DNA of 42,722 nt, from contig NZ_JYJG01000199.1 in NCBI RefSeq assembly GCF_000955955.1, forward strand, positions 1 to 42,722. The letters are read 5' to 3'. A program made the translations under genes and the position numbers. The notes under the pieces were generated by a model. The model was not told the origin of the DNA and made no database searches. It saw only the letters and a list, made by a program, of their open reading frames with translations. The DNA is from Lentzea aerocolonigenes (GTDB lineage Bacteria > Actinomycetota > Actinomycetes > Mycobacteriales > Pseudonocardiaceae). Positions within the stretch are counted from its first letter, which is position 1. Each line of letters begins with the position of its first letter. Below, piece by piece: positions 25,593 through 32,293 of the stretch.

Positions 25593-25682
25593 GAGCACAT
25601 CATCCCAGTAGGGCGCACCCCACCGCTCGCTCGGGTGCCTACCCCAGCGCGTTCGGGTGAAGTCGTTGACAGCCTTACATTT

Positions 25683-26366
25683 ATGAAAACTTCCTGGGGT
25701 TACGTCGCCTGGCTGGCGGTGTCCGGTGTGGTCATCACCGCGATAACGATCTTCGCCGCGAGCGCCTACGTGACATTGGACATGAGCCAGGCGCGGCCGG
25801 ACTTGCACGGTCCGGTCCACTACGGCCTGCTGGTCGCGCACATCTTCACCGGAACGGTCGCGATCCTCGCGGGTGTTTCGCAGTTCTGGCCACGTCTGCG
25901 CGCAAAGCACCCGCGCGTGCACCGAGTGCTGGGTCGCGTGTACTTCGCGGGCGTGCTGCCGTCGTCACTGCTGGGCGTCGTGTGCGCTCAGTTGTCACTG
26001 AACGGCCTGGCCGCATCGGCGCCGCTGACGGTGCTGTCCGTGCTGTGGTTCGTCAGCGCGGTGCAGGGGCTGCGAACGGCACGGCGGCGCCAGTTCGGCG
26101 AGCACCGCATCTGGATGATCCGCGGTTTCGCTCTCACTGGCGCCGCCGTGACGGGCCGCTTGTGGGGCCTGCTGCTCGGCTCACTCATGCCCGCGGGGGA
26201 CGGGCTGGTCGTCTTCGCCACCGCGAACTGGCTGTCGTTCGTGGTGAACCTGCTGGTGGCCGAGTGGTGGATCCAGTCCCGGGGCTATGCCCGGACCTTG
26301 CCCTCCGCAGCGTTGAGGCCCAGCATTTCGAGCAGGTCAGCGCAGTCCAGCGCGTTCGTGGCGTGA
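25683..26366 (+). CDS. DUF2306 membrane protein
   Basis: A 227-residue integral membrane protein with about six to seven hydrophobic segments and the DUF2306 core: HYGLLVAHIFTGTVAILAG, FWPRLRAKHPRVHRVLGRVY, and later FGEHRIWMIRGFALTGAAV. Conserved histidines (AHIFTG, HRVLGR, EHRIWM) lie next to membrane segments, as in haem-binding or other small redox membrane proteins, but the family's function is unknown. ATG 25683 is chosen; upstream in-frame codons include no better start. Its last 82 bases overlap, tail to tail, the small minus-strand gene 26285-26485, and this part encodes a polar Ser/Ala-rich tail. Confidence 0.8.
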   Translation: MKTSWGYVAWLAVSGVVITAITIFAASAYVTLDMSQARPDLHGPVHYGLLVAHIFTGTVAILAGVSQFWPRLRAKHPRVHRVLGRVYFAGVLPSSLLGVVCAQLSLNGLAASAPLTVLSVLWFVSAVQGLRTARRRQFGEHRIWMIRGFALTGAAVTGRLWGLLLGSLMPAGDGLVVFATANWLSFVVNLLVAEWWIQSRGYARTLPSAALRPSISSRSAQSSAFVA

Positions 26367-26485
26367 CAGGCCACGGTGCGCGCCGCCTTGCTGTTCTGAA
26401 TCGTGCTGTGCTCCTTTTCCAGAGCCTTTGCCTCGGCGAAGGTGCCGGTTTCGGGCTCGGCGATCGCGGGACGCGCCCAAGTCAT
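26285..26485 (-). CDS. Small conserved actinobacterial protein of unknown function (66 aa)
   Basis: This encodes MTWARPAIAEPETGTFAEAK, an acidic and helical middle, then KAARTVACHATNALDCADLL and EMLGLN near the end. The ending (ARTVA...A.DCADLLxMLGL) is a pattern I recognise from short orphan proteins of Pseudonocardiales; I know no function for it. Third codon positions are strongly G/C, as in neighbouring genes, supporting a real gene even though it overlaps the 3' end of the DUF2306 gene. ATG 26485 is preferred over an upstream ATG at 26545, because the added residues are Cys/His-rich and run into an inverted repeat. Confidence 0.6.
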   Translation of the reverse strand: MTWARPAIAEPETGTFAEAKALEKEHSTIQNSKAARTVACHATNALDCADLLEMLGLNAAEGKVRA

Positions 26486-26528
26486 GTCGTGCCTGCTTCC
26501 GCATCGGGGGATGAGGTCATCATGACAA

Positions 26529-26578
26529 GTGGGTGCCCGAAACACCAGATCTAGTGCTTTCCGTAATCAGGCACCCAC
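26529..26578. repeat. Inverted repeat GTGGGTGCC / GGCACCCAC upstream of the small gene
   Basis: Nine-base perfect arms at 26529-26537 and 26570-26578 flank 32 bases that are A+T-richer than the neighbourhood. It lies 44-93 bases upstream of the 66-residue gene. It could be an operator or part of a promoter; a terminator is less likely given the long spacer. Confidence 0.35.
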
Positions 26579-26614
26579 AGCGCGTTAACCGCTCAGCAAA
26601 CCTCCGAAAGCGTT

Positions 26615-26650
26615 TTCCTGGCAGCAAAGTTGATCGTTTGTTGCCAGGAA
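26615..26650. terminator. Hairpin following the SLATT gene
   Basis: TTCCTGGCAGCAAA (26615-26628) pairs with TTTGTTGCCAGGAA (26637-26650) over 14 positions around an 8-base loop, with one G-T pair (an A-C mismatch in the leftward transcript). It ends eight bases beyond the stop of the SLATT gene, so it is placed to end the SLOG-SLATT transcript. No clear U-tract follows. Confidence 0.55.
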
Positions 26651-26657
26651 TTTGGCT

Positions 26658-27074
26658 TCACCGCCCGTACCGCAGCACCGACTCCACTTCGGTCACAAAT
26701 GCAACGAGCCTTTCATCGTCCACATCGTCCGGCGTGGGCCCGTCCACCGCGAGCCGTTGCAGCGCAACAGAAGTAGTCGCGCTTTCCCGCGCGAGCCTTC
26801 TGAAGCCGAACGTGGCCTCGTAGAGCGAAAAGGCGGTGGCGAGTGCCGCGAGCGTGGTGGCCGCGAAGCCCCACAACGCCCTGCGCGGCCCGTCCGCCAT
26901 TCCGACCGCTGCCGCCGCCGCGGCGCCGATGAAGAGTGCCGCCGCGATCGCGACCGTCCACGTGCGCGCGGCGGAGTAGCGCTTGCGGGCGCGTTCGAAG
27001 TGGTCCAGGCGGTCCTGGAACCGGTGCCTCAGGTAGGCCTCGACGAACTGGGCCTGCCGCTGCTTGTCACTCAC
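26658..27074 (-). CDS. Stand-alone SLATT-domain two-helix membrane protein
   Basis: A 138-residue protein. An amphipathic N-terminus (FVEAYLRHRFQDRLDHFERA, RKRYSAARTW) is followed by two closely spaced transmembrane helices (about 39-59 and 66-83) and a charged helical tail starting YEATFGFRRLARESATTSVA. This helix-2TM-helix layout is that of SLATT (SMODS and SLOG-associating 2TM effector) domains, predicted to oligomerise into pores that damage or depolarise the membrane when the partner sensor is triggered. The GTG at 27074 overlaps the stop of the SLOG-SLATT gene as GTGA (27071-27074), so the two proteins are made together. The family call rests on architecture and context, since primary sequence conservation in SLATT is weak. 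Confidence 0.72.
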   Translation of the reverse strand: MSDKQRQAQFVEAYLRHRFQDRLDHFERARKRYSAARTWTVAIAAALFIGAAAAAAVGMADGPRRALWGFAATTLAALATAFSLYEATFGFRRLARESATTSVALQRLAVDGPTPDDVDDERLVAFVTEVESVLRYGR

Positions 27075-28273
27075 GTCCTGACCACCTCGTGTTTGCGGTC
27101 GCTGACCGCGGCTTCCAGGTCCGCCACCTTGTCCTGGCGTTCTTCCTCCGTCGCCGGCGCCACGGACGCCAGGTGGGCGAAGTAGAGGGCGCGCAGGCGT
27201 TCCGCGCGGGACCTCGCGGTGAGGTACTTGTCGAGCGACTCCCGCTTGCGCGCCACGATCGTGATGGCGGCCGCGAACGCCCCGCCCGCGACCACGAGAA
27301 CGCCGGGCCACGGCGTGTCCTTGAGCCACGTCTGGAGCGCGCCGAACACCGTTGTGGTGAGTCCGCCGCCGATCGCCAGCACGGCCATCAGCCGGTAGCG
27401 GTTCTGCTCGACGTCGGCTTCCGCGTCGAGCTCCTGGAACGCCGGTGCGACAACCTTGTTGGCGTCGTGGATGGCGTCCGCGAGCATCGGGTACGCGACG
27501 ACGAACCCGGGGTCGACGAGCGGCCGCGGTTCCTGGACCCGGTACCGGACCTTGGGCCAGATCTTCGGCGGCTTGACGGGCTTCTCCTTGCCCAGCAACC
27601 GTTCCAGCGCGGTGACCGTCTTACCGGGGCCTTCGTCGACGTGGACGATGAAGATCTTGCCGCTGCGCACCAGCACCGCGAGATCGCCGGTGAGGTCACC
27701 GGTCGCGATGCGGTCCGCGAGGCCACCCGTGCCGGCGAGCACCAGGAGCGGGTTGTCCGCGCTCAGGTGGTCGACGATCTCTTTCTCGTTCTCGCCTCCG
27801 ACGACGAGCGCGATCACGGGCTTCTTGTGCCGCACGGCCTCGATCGTGCGGAACAGCACCGGTGTCGCGTCCGTCCACTCCGAACCCGGGACGATGACGG
27901 CGACGCTGTGGTTGGGTTCCAGCGCGACCTGACCGTTGGTGGAGCTTTCGGTGAGGTCGTGCACCTTGCTGCTGGGCGCGACGCCGACCACCACGGGCCA
28001 GCGCTGCTCGCACGCCTGCAACGCCATGCCCAGCAAGTGGACCACGCCTCTGTCCGTGCCTTCGGTGACGAACACCACGCCGTCGCGCGCCGCCGTGACC
28101 ACGACGGATCTGAGCACCGGCAACAACTTCGCGGCGAGATCCGTCTCGATGTCTTGTGTGGAGCCGAAGACCGAGATCACCGTCCGGCCTCGGGGCAGGC
28201 CGAGGGCTTTGGGTTTGATGTCGGCGTCCGGCTGGGACAGCCGTTTGACTGTCGGGCCGCCTGCAGTGGGCAT
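27071..28273 (-). CDS. TRPM-like SLOG (LSDAT) sensor fused to a SLATT membrane domain
   Basis: A 400-residue protein. Residues about 28-228 match the SLOG/LSDAT fold known from the cytosolic part of TRPM channels: TVISVFGSTQDIE (strand plus loop), GVVFVTEGTDRGVVHLLGMA, VVVGVAPSS, KPVIALVVGGENE and LVLAGTGGLADRIA, with Gly-rich loops where SLOG domains hold nucleotide-derived ligands. Residues about 285-400 form a SLATT-like unit: two transmembrane helices (about 293-312 and 322-341) and the basic helix YLTARSRAERLRALYF. This looks like a ligand-sensing two-TM membrane effector. The ATG at 28273 is chosen: a -10 (TATCGT) lies seven bases upstream, implying a leaderless mRNA. ATG 28333 after GAGG is the alternative. 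It is coupled to a second SLATT gene. SLOG-SLATT pairs are predicted conflict systems; this one has no known ligand. Confidence 0.78.
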   Translation of the reverse strand: MPTAGGPTVKRLSQPDADIKPKALGLPRGRTVISVFGSTQDIETDLAAKLLPVLRSVVVTAARDGVVFVTEGTDRGVVHLLGMALQACEQRWPVVVGVAPSSKVHDLTESSTNGQVALEPNHSVAVIVPGSEWTDATPVLFRTIEAVRHKKPVIALVVGGENEKEIVDHLSADNPLLVLAGTGGLADRIATGDLTGDLAVLVRSGKIFIVHVDEGPGKTVTALERLLGKEKPVKPPKIWPKVRYRVQEPRPLVDPGFVVAYPMLADAIHDANKVVAPAFQELDAEADVEQNRYRLMAVLAIGGGLTTTVFGALQTWLKDTPWPGVLVVAGGAFAAAITIVARKRESLDKYLTARSRAERLRALYFAHLASVAPATEEERQDKVADLEAAVSDRKHEVVRT

Positions 28274-28280
28274 GCCGCGC

Positions 28281-28286
28281 ACGATA
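28281..28286 (-). promoter_or_regulatory. Putative -10 element (TATCGT) for a leaderless SLOG-SLATT mRNA
   Basis: TATCGT fits the actinobacterial TANNNT -10 pattern and is separated by seven bases from the ATG at 28273, which would place the transcription start at or next to the A of the ATG. There is no Shine-Dalgarno sequence for that ATG, consistent with leaderless translation. Seventeen bases upstream is TGGTCT, a poor -35 that lies inside a duplicated block. Confidence 0.4.
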
Positions 28287-28291
28287 ACGCT

Positions 28292-28317
28292 GTGATCGAC
28301 CGCAGACCAGAGCCCGT
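28292..28317. repeat. Imperfect direct repeat, copy 1 (upstream of SLOG-SLATT)
   Basis: GTGATCGACCGCAGACCAGA followed by GCCCGTT here and GTGATCGATGCCAGACCAGA followed by GCCGTT at 28371-28396 are near-identical blocks about 80 bases apart. Copy 1 covers the expected -35 region of the SLOG-SLATT promoter. It may be a duplicated regulator site or the trace of a small duplication. Confidence 0.5.
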
Positions 28318-28370
28318 TGGGCCCCTTCGGCATCACACCTCGTGTCCTCCGCCCGCCCACCCGAGACGGC

Positions 28371-28396
28371 GTGATCGATGCCAGACCAGAGCCGTT
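28371..28396. repeat. Imperfect direct repeat, copy 2
   Basis: This is the second copy of the block at 28292-28317, in the same orientation. It lies at the very end of the small acidic protein gene (stop at 28396-28398), about 100 bases upstream of the SLOG-SLATT start. The -10 element seen beside copy 1 is not conserved next to copy 2. Confidence 0.5.
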
Positions 28397-28554
28397 CAGA
28401 CCCGGTCTTCGTCGTCCACGGGGACTTCGCGCTGCTGGTCGAGGGCATCTGCCGGGTCCGCCTCAATTGGCGTGACCGGCGTCTCGACAGGCTCCTGCGG
28501 CACGACCTCCCGCTGCTGCTCGGCCACGTCCGCGTCGGGTGCTTCGGGGTTCAT
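28396..28554 (-). CDS. Small acidic NPEAPxAD-type protein (52 aa), unknown function
   Basis: It encodes MNPEAPDADVAEQQREVVPQ, then a Pro/Glu-rich middle and PADALDQQREVPVDDEDRV at the end. The PEAPxADxAEQ...ADPADxxxQ layout with an acidic C-terminus recurs in small actinobacterial proteins; no function is known to me. It is probably disordered. The ATG at 28554 overlaps the stop of the HAD hydrolase gene as ATGA (28551-28554), so it is translated with it. An upstream GTG/ATG extension would add a Gly/Arg-rich stretch and is not favoured. Confidence 0.65.
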   Translation of the reverse strand: MNPEAPDADVAEQQREVVPQEPVETPVTPIEADPADALDQQREVPVDDEDRV

Positions 28555-29270
28555 GCCTCGCGGTTTCCCGGCGCCGCCCTCCCCCACACCTGCCAGGTCA
28601 GCTCACCGAGATCGGCCAGGCTGCCGAGCACCGCCTCCGCTCCGGCATCGCGGAGGTCCTGCGTGCTGCTTCGTCCTGTGGCGACGGCCACAACCCTGAC
28701 GCCTGCTTTGGTCGCGGCATACACGTCATGGGGCGTGTCGCCGATCAACACCACCTCGTCAGGTGTGAAGACCCGGACGTGCTGCGCGCGCTTCCTCGCG
28801 AACGTCACCAGCTCGGCCCGGTCCGCGTGGTCGTCGCCGAACGCGCTGGTGTCCCAGTCGACGAGATGGGCGAGCCCGAACTCCTCCAGCTTGATCCGCG
28901 CGACGCTCTTCAGGTTCGCCGTCAGCACACCCTGGTGCACCCGCGGGTCGTCCGCGAAGTGCTGCAACGCCTGCAGCGCACCAGGCAGCAGGTCGCTGTG
29001 GTCGGGGAAGTCGGCGCGGCGACTCTCGAAGGAGCTCGCCAGCGCGTCGGCGAGCAGTTGTGAGGTCTGTTCCGTGTGCTCGATCTCGTGCCGGCGGAGG
29101 ATCTCCGCGATGACGTCCAGCTCGGTGCGTCCGCCCAGGTCGACGGGCCCTTTCAGCTCCCTGCCGAACGCGCTCCGGAACGCCTCCCGGTACATCAGGC
29201 CGCCGAAGCCGCGACCGGCGATGAGCGTGCCGTCGATGTCCCACAACACCAGCAGTTCCGGCCCGGTCAC
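28551..29270 (-). CDS. HAD-superfamily hydrolase (phosphoglycolate phosphatase-like)
   Basis: A 239-residue haloacid dehalogenase-type phosphatase. Motif I is LLVLWDIDGTLI (nucleophile and acid/base Asp in DIDGT), motif II is GVLTANLKSVARIKL (Thr, then Lys), and motif IV is EVVLIGDTPHDVYAATKAGV (Mg-binding GDTPHD). A helical cap occupies about residues 20-90. The closest general match is the Gph/PgmB-like group, which hydrolyses small phosphorylated metabolites; the substrate is not predictable. The start is GTG 29270, since no other start codon with a plausible ribosome site exists in this frame; the longer frame to 30575 is a shadow of the SDR gene on the other strand. It is divergent from the SDR gene, with 36 bases between starts, so the promoters must overlap. 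Confidence 0.85.
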   Translation of the reverse strand: MTGPELLVLWDIDGTLIAGRGFGGLMYREAFRSAFGRELKGPVDLGGRTELDVIAEILRRHEIEHTEQTSQLLADALASSFESRRADFPDHSDLLPGALQALQHFADDPRVHQGVLTANLKSVARIKLEEFGLAHLVDWDTSAFGDDHADRAELVTFARKRAQHVRVFTPDEVVLIGDTPHDVYAATKAGVRVVAVATGRSSTQDLRDAGAEAVLGSLADLGELTWQVWGRAAPGNREA

Positions 29271-29306
29271 CGGACCACCACCCCTCAACCCGTAAAATGC
29301 CTGTTC

Positions 29307-30692
29307 ATGACCTCGATCGACCCCGCAGAGCTGGAAGTCTGCCTGCGCGTGCTTGCCCAGGTCGAGGACCTGCCCGCCGAGCACGACGACGCGGTGCGCG
29401 TCCGCCGGGCCACCGCGAAGATCTTCAAGGCCGCGAAGAAGTTCCGTAAGTCCGAGCGCAAGGCCGCCATCACGGCCAACGACCGGGCCGTCACGGCGCT
29501 GACCGCCACCGGGTCGCCGGACCGCATCGACGACGAGACGCAGGGCCTTCCGCTCGTGTCGAACGCTCAAGGCGCGACGGCGGGCACTCTGCTGCGCGCG
29601 CGGTCCTGCTACACGTGCCGCAAGCGGTTTGTCGAGGTAGACGCCTTCTACCACAACCTCTGCCCGTCCTGCGCCGCGTTCAACCACGGCAAGCGGGACG
29701 CGCGCACGGACCTGACCGGCCGCAACGCGCTGCTGACCGGTGGCCGCGCGAAGATCGGCATGTACATCGCGCTGCGGCTGCTCCGTGATGGCGCGCACAC
29801 CACGATCACCACGCGGTTCCCCAAGGACGCGGCCCGCCGGTTCGCCTCGATGCCCGACTCCGCCGAGTGGATCGACCGGCTCAAGATCGTGGGCATCGAC
29901 CTGCGCGACCCGGCCCAGGTGCTGGCGCTGGCCGACGAGGTGGCACTGCGCGGCCCGCTGGACGTTCTGATCAACAACGCCGCGCAGACCGTGCGCCGGT
30001 CTTCCAACGCTTACGCACCCCTGGCGGCCGCCGAGCACGAGGCGTTGACCGGGGACGCCAAGCGCCCCGAGCTGATCTCGTTCGGCGGCCACGGCCAGCT
30101 GGCGTTGCCCGGCACCGCCGTGCCCGAGGCGCACTCGGTGACGACGCTCGCGTTGATGGCGGGCTCGAAGGACATCGACGCGGGCGGCCTGGTACCGGAT
30201 CTGGCGTCGACCAACTCGTGGATCCAGAACGTCGACGAGGTCGATCCGGTGGAGCTGCTGGAAGTGCAGCTGTGCAACTCGACCGCGCCGTTCCTGCTCA
30301 TCTCGCGGCTGCGCGCATCCATGGCGAAGAGCTCGTTCCGGCGCAAGTACGTGGTGAACGTGTCCGCGATGGAGGGTCAGTTCTCCCGCGCCTACAAGGG
30401 TTCCGGGCACCCGCACACGAACATGGCCAAGGCCGCGCTGAACATGTTGACGCGCACCAGCGCCGAGGAGATGCTGCAGACCGACGGCATCCTGATGACC
30501 GCCGTCGACACCGGCTGGATCACCGACGAGCGGCCGCACCCGATGAAGATGCGGCTGGCCGACGAGGGCTTCCACGCGCCGTTGGACCTGGTCGACGGGG
30601 CCGCCCGCGTGTACGACCCGATCGTGCGCGGCGAGGCGGGCGAGGACGTCTACGGCTGCTTCCTGAAGGACTACGCGCCGTCCAACTGGTGA
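29307..30692 (+). CDS. Atypical SDR-family protein with N-terminal Cys4 (zinc-ribbon-like) motif
   Basis: A 461-residue protein. Residues 1-95 are helical and charged. C101-YTC104 and C119-PSC122 form a CxxC...CxxC pair typical of a structural zinc site. A short-chain dehydrogenase domain follows (about 135-461): TGGRAKIGMYIAL (TGGxxxIG cofactor loop), LINNAAQT, and NVSAMEG with the catalytic-type Ser. At the place of the SDR YxxxK motif the sequence reads TNMAK (T371-K375), so the usual catalytic tyrosine is absent while the lysine is kept. The final part is GYxCFLKDYAPSNW-like. The gene therefore probably encodes a specialised or non-classical SDR whose reaction is unknown. ATG 29307 is chosen; an ATG ten bases upstream is out of frame. 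Confidence 0.8.
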   Translation: MTSIDPAELEVCLRVLAQVEDLPAEHDDAVRVRRATAKIFKAAKKFRKSERKAAITANDRAVTALTATGSPDRIDDETQGLPLVSNAQGATAGTLLRARSCYTCRKRFVEVDAFYHNLCPSCAAFNHGKRDARTDLTGRNALLTGGRAKIGMYIALRLLRDGAHTTITTRFPKDAARRFASMPDSAEWIDRLKIVGIDLRDPAQVLALADEVALRGPLDVLINNAAQTVRRSSNAYAPLAAAEHEALTGDAKRPELISFGGHGQLALPGTAVPEAHSVTTLALMAGSKDIDAGGLVPDLASTNSWIQNVDEVDPVELLEVQLCNSTAPFLLISRLRASMAKSSFRRKYVVNVSAMEGQFSRAYKGSGHPHTNMAKAALNMLTRTSAEEMLQTDGILMTAVDTGWITDERPHPMKMRLADEGFHAPLDLVDGAARVYDPIVRGEAGEDVYGCFLKDYAPSNW

Positions 30693-30697
30693 CGCAC

Positions 30698-30721
30698 GCG
30701 TCCGAGGTACCCGTCGGACGC
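30698..30721 (+). terminator. Hairpin after the SDR gene
   Basis: GCGTCCGA (30698-30705) pairs perfectly with TCGGACGC (30714-30721) around an 8-base loop, five bases beyond the SDR stop codon. There is no clear T-tract, so it is a candidate terminator or mRNA 3'-end stabiliser. Confidence 0.5.
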
Positions 30722-30786
30722 ACCCGAACGAGCCCTTTCGTCACGGGACAGGTCTATTCGACCGTGTGTTCGAGTACCCATTTGTC

Positions 30787-31449
30787 ATGAGAACTGTGTG
30801 GCGGGGCGCACTTCGGTTCGGCATGACGACGATGACGGTGCGGCTGGTGTCCGCGTCGACGGAACACCGCGGCAGGGTGCACCTGGTGCACCGCGAGGAC
30901 AGCGGCCGCGTCCGGCACCAGCAGGTGTGCGGCGAGTGCTCTATGCGCCTCACCCCGGACGACATCGGCCGCGGCTATGAACTGGACGACGGCCGAATCG
31001 TCCAGATCGACCCGCACTCGCTGCCCGCACCCGAGGACGGCGTGATCGACGTCCAGCAGTTCGCGCCGGTCAGCGACCTGGACCCGATCGCGTTGCACCG
31101 CAGCTACTACGTCGACCCGGACGAGCTCTCGGTCCGCTCGTACGTGTTGCTGCGGGAGACGCTGGAACGCACCAAGACCGCCGCGATCGTGAAGTTCGGC
31201 TTGCGCGGCAAGGAAACCCTGGCGGCGATGAGACCCCAGCACGGGGTGATCGTCCTGCACACGCTGCTGTGGCCCGACGAGGTGCGCGAGCCGCACTTCG
31301 CGTTCCTGCACCGCGACACCGAGGTCCGCACGGGCGAACTGGCCGCGGCGGCGGCGTTGGTGCGCGCGCAGACCCGGCCGTTCAAGCCGCACGACTACCC
31401 GAACACCAACCACGAAGCCCTGCTGCAACTCGTCGAGGCCAACGTCTAG
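30787..31449 (+). CDS. ku: Short Ku-family DNA-end-binding protein
   Basis: A 220-residue protein with the bacterial Ku core: VWRGALRFGMTTMTVRLVSA, VHLVHREDSGRVRHQQVCGE, DIGRGYELDDGRIVQI, ALHRSYYVDPDE and KTAAIVKFGLRGKETLAAMR. Bacterial Ku forms a ring around broken DNA ends and recruits LigD for end joining. At 220 residues it is shorter than the usual 270-330, because the C-terminal LigD-recruiting and basic extension is missing; it ends soon after the core. No ligD gene is present in the window. ATG 30787 is chosen; an ATG seven codons upstream lacks a better ribosome site. It converges on the polysaccharide lyase gene with a shared hairpin between them. Confidence 0.88.
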   Translation: MRTVWRGALRFGMTTMTVRLVSASTEHRGRVHLVHREDSGRVRHQQVCGECSMRLTPDDIGRGYELDDGRIVQIDPHSLPAPEDGVIDVQQFAPVSDLDPIALHRSYYVDPDELSVRSYVLLRETLERTKTAAIVKFGLRGKETLAAMRPQHGVIVLHTLLWPDEVREPHFAFLHRDTEVRTGELAAAAALVRAQTRPFKPHDYPNTNHEALLQLVEANV

Positions 31450-31484
31450 TGCCCTCCACCGTCCGCAAGTCCTGTCGTTACAGC

Positions 31485-31531
31485 GCGAAAGGCACGTCGG
31501 TACCGCTAGTTCGTACGTAGGTGCCTTTCGC
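31485..31531. terminator. Bidirectional hairpin between convergent genes
   Basis: GCGAAAGGCAC (31485-31495) is perfectly complementary to GTGCCTTTCGC (31521-31531), with 25 bases between them that hold a CGGTACCG palindrome. It lies between the 3' ends of the Ku gene and the polysaccharide lyase gene, the position expected for a shared terminator. Confidence 0.65.
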
Positions 31532-31549
31532 TCCGAACACGAGTTGCGA

Positions 31550-32236
31550 CTACCACTTGGCGGGCTCGGCCAGGGCGTAGCTCGTCGCCACCCGGTGGTG
31601 GTCGTGGTAGATCGAGAGCGTCGACTGGCCGGCGGGCTTCCCGTTGCGCCAGGCCGTGCAGTAGATGCCGGACGACCACCGCATCGTCTTCGAGGCCTTG
31701 GGAAGCACGGTCTGCGTGCGCGACACGACCTTCTGCCCGTTGATCCACACCTCGAACTTGCCAACGTCCTTCGCCAGCTTGAACCGCGTCACGATCCTGG
31801 TCCACTCGCCGCGCTTGATCTTGCCGGCCGTGCCCGAAATTCCGCCGGAGCCGCCGTACCGGATCTCGTCGTTCTGCACGAACATCAGCAGCCACGGGCC
31901 TTCGGGATCTTCCGGTGACCACTGCTGGAACGTCACGTTCTGGTTGTGGAACTGCCAGTTCGCCGGAAGCATGACCGCCTGGCCGTAGTAGCGGTCCTGA
32001 CCGACCGACTGGGCGCCGCGGTCGATCGTCTCCGAGTGGTAGCCACCGGTTTCGTTGATGTAGGTCTGCTTGGCCTCGATGGCCGTCGACCCCTTGTAAT
32101 GCACGTTCGTGACGTCGCGGATGACGCCGTCCTTCTGGGTGTAGTGGTAGTCCCAGCCGTTCAGCGTGCCTTCGTTCTGGAAGTCGACGCCGGGAGGGGG
32201 AGCCACGAGCAGAGCCGCCATCAGCAGGGGGAGCAT
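31550..32236 (-). CDS. Secreted polysaccharide lyase-like protein (heparin lyase I-like jelly roll)
   Basis: A 228-residue protein with a short signal peptide (MLPLLMAALLVAPPPG). A single beta-rich domain shows DFQNEGTLNGWDYHY, HSETIDRG, YYGQAVMLPANWQFHNQNVT, WTRIVTRFKLAKDVGKFEVW, and WSSGIYCTAWRNGKPAGQST with the histidine pair in IYHDHHRVAT. The overall pattern is that of Polysacc_lyase (PF14099) proteins, which cleave acidic glycans by beta-elimination outside the cell. The substrate is unknown; it could be an external uronate polymer or the cell's own exopolysaccharide. It is divergent from the helicase gene, with 57 bases between the starts. Confidence 0.78.
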   Translation of the reverse strand: MLPLLMAALLVAPPPGVDFQNEGTLNGWDYHYTQKDGVIRDVTNVHYKGSTAIEAKQTYINETGGYHSETIDRGAQSVGQDRYYGQAVMLPANWQFHNQNVTFQQWSPEDPEGPWLLMFVQNDEIRYGGSGGISGTAGKIKRGEWTRIVTRFKLAKDVGKFEVWINGQKVVSRTQTVLPKASKTMRWSSGIYCTAWRNGKPAGQSTLSIYHDHHRVATSYALAEPAKW

Positions 32237-32293
32237 GAAACGCCTTCCGTGGGTGCCAGGCGGCGGCCGGCTCGGACACTAGCATCACTGTCC

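Noticed and set aside
25666..25682. TTGACA followed by TACATT just before the DUF2306 start, considered as a promoter.
   Set aside because: The two elements are only four bases apart, far from the 16-18 needed, and the ATG follows immediately, so they cannot act as a -35/-10 pair.
25000..31450. The accessory segment considered as a mobile element or genomic island.
   Set aside because: No integrase, transposase, tRNA or flanking attachment repeats were found, and codon use looks like the rest of the window.
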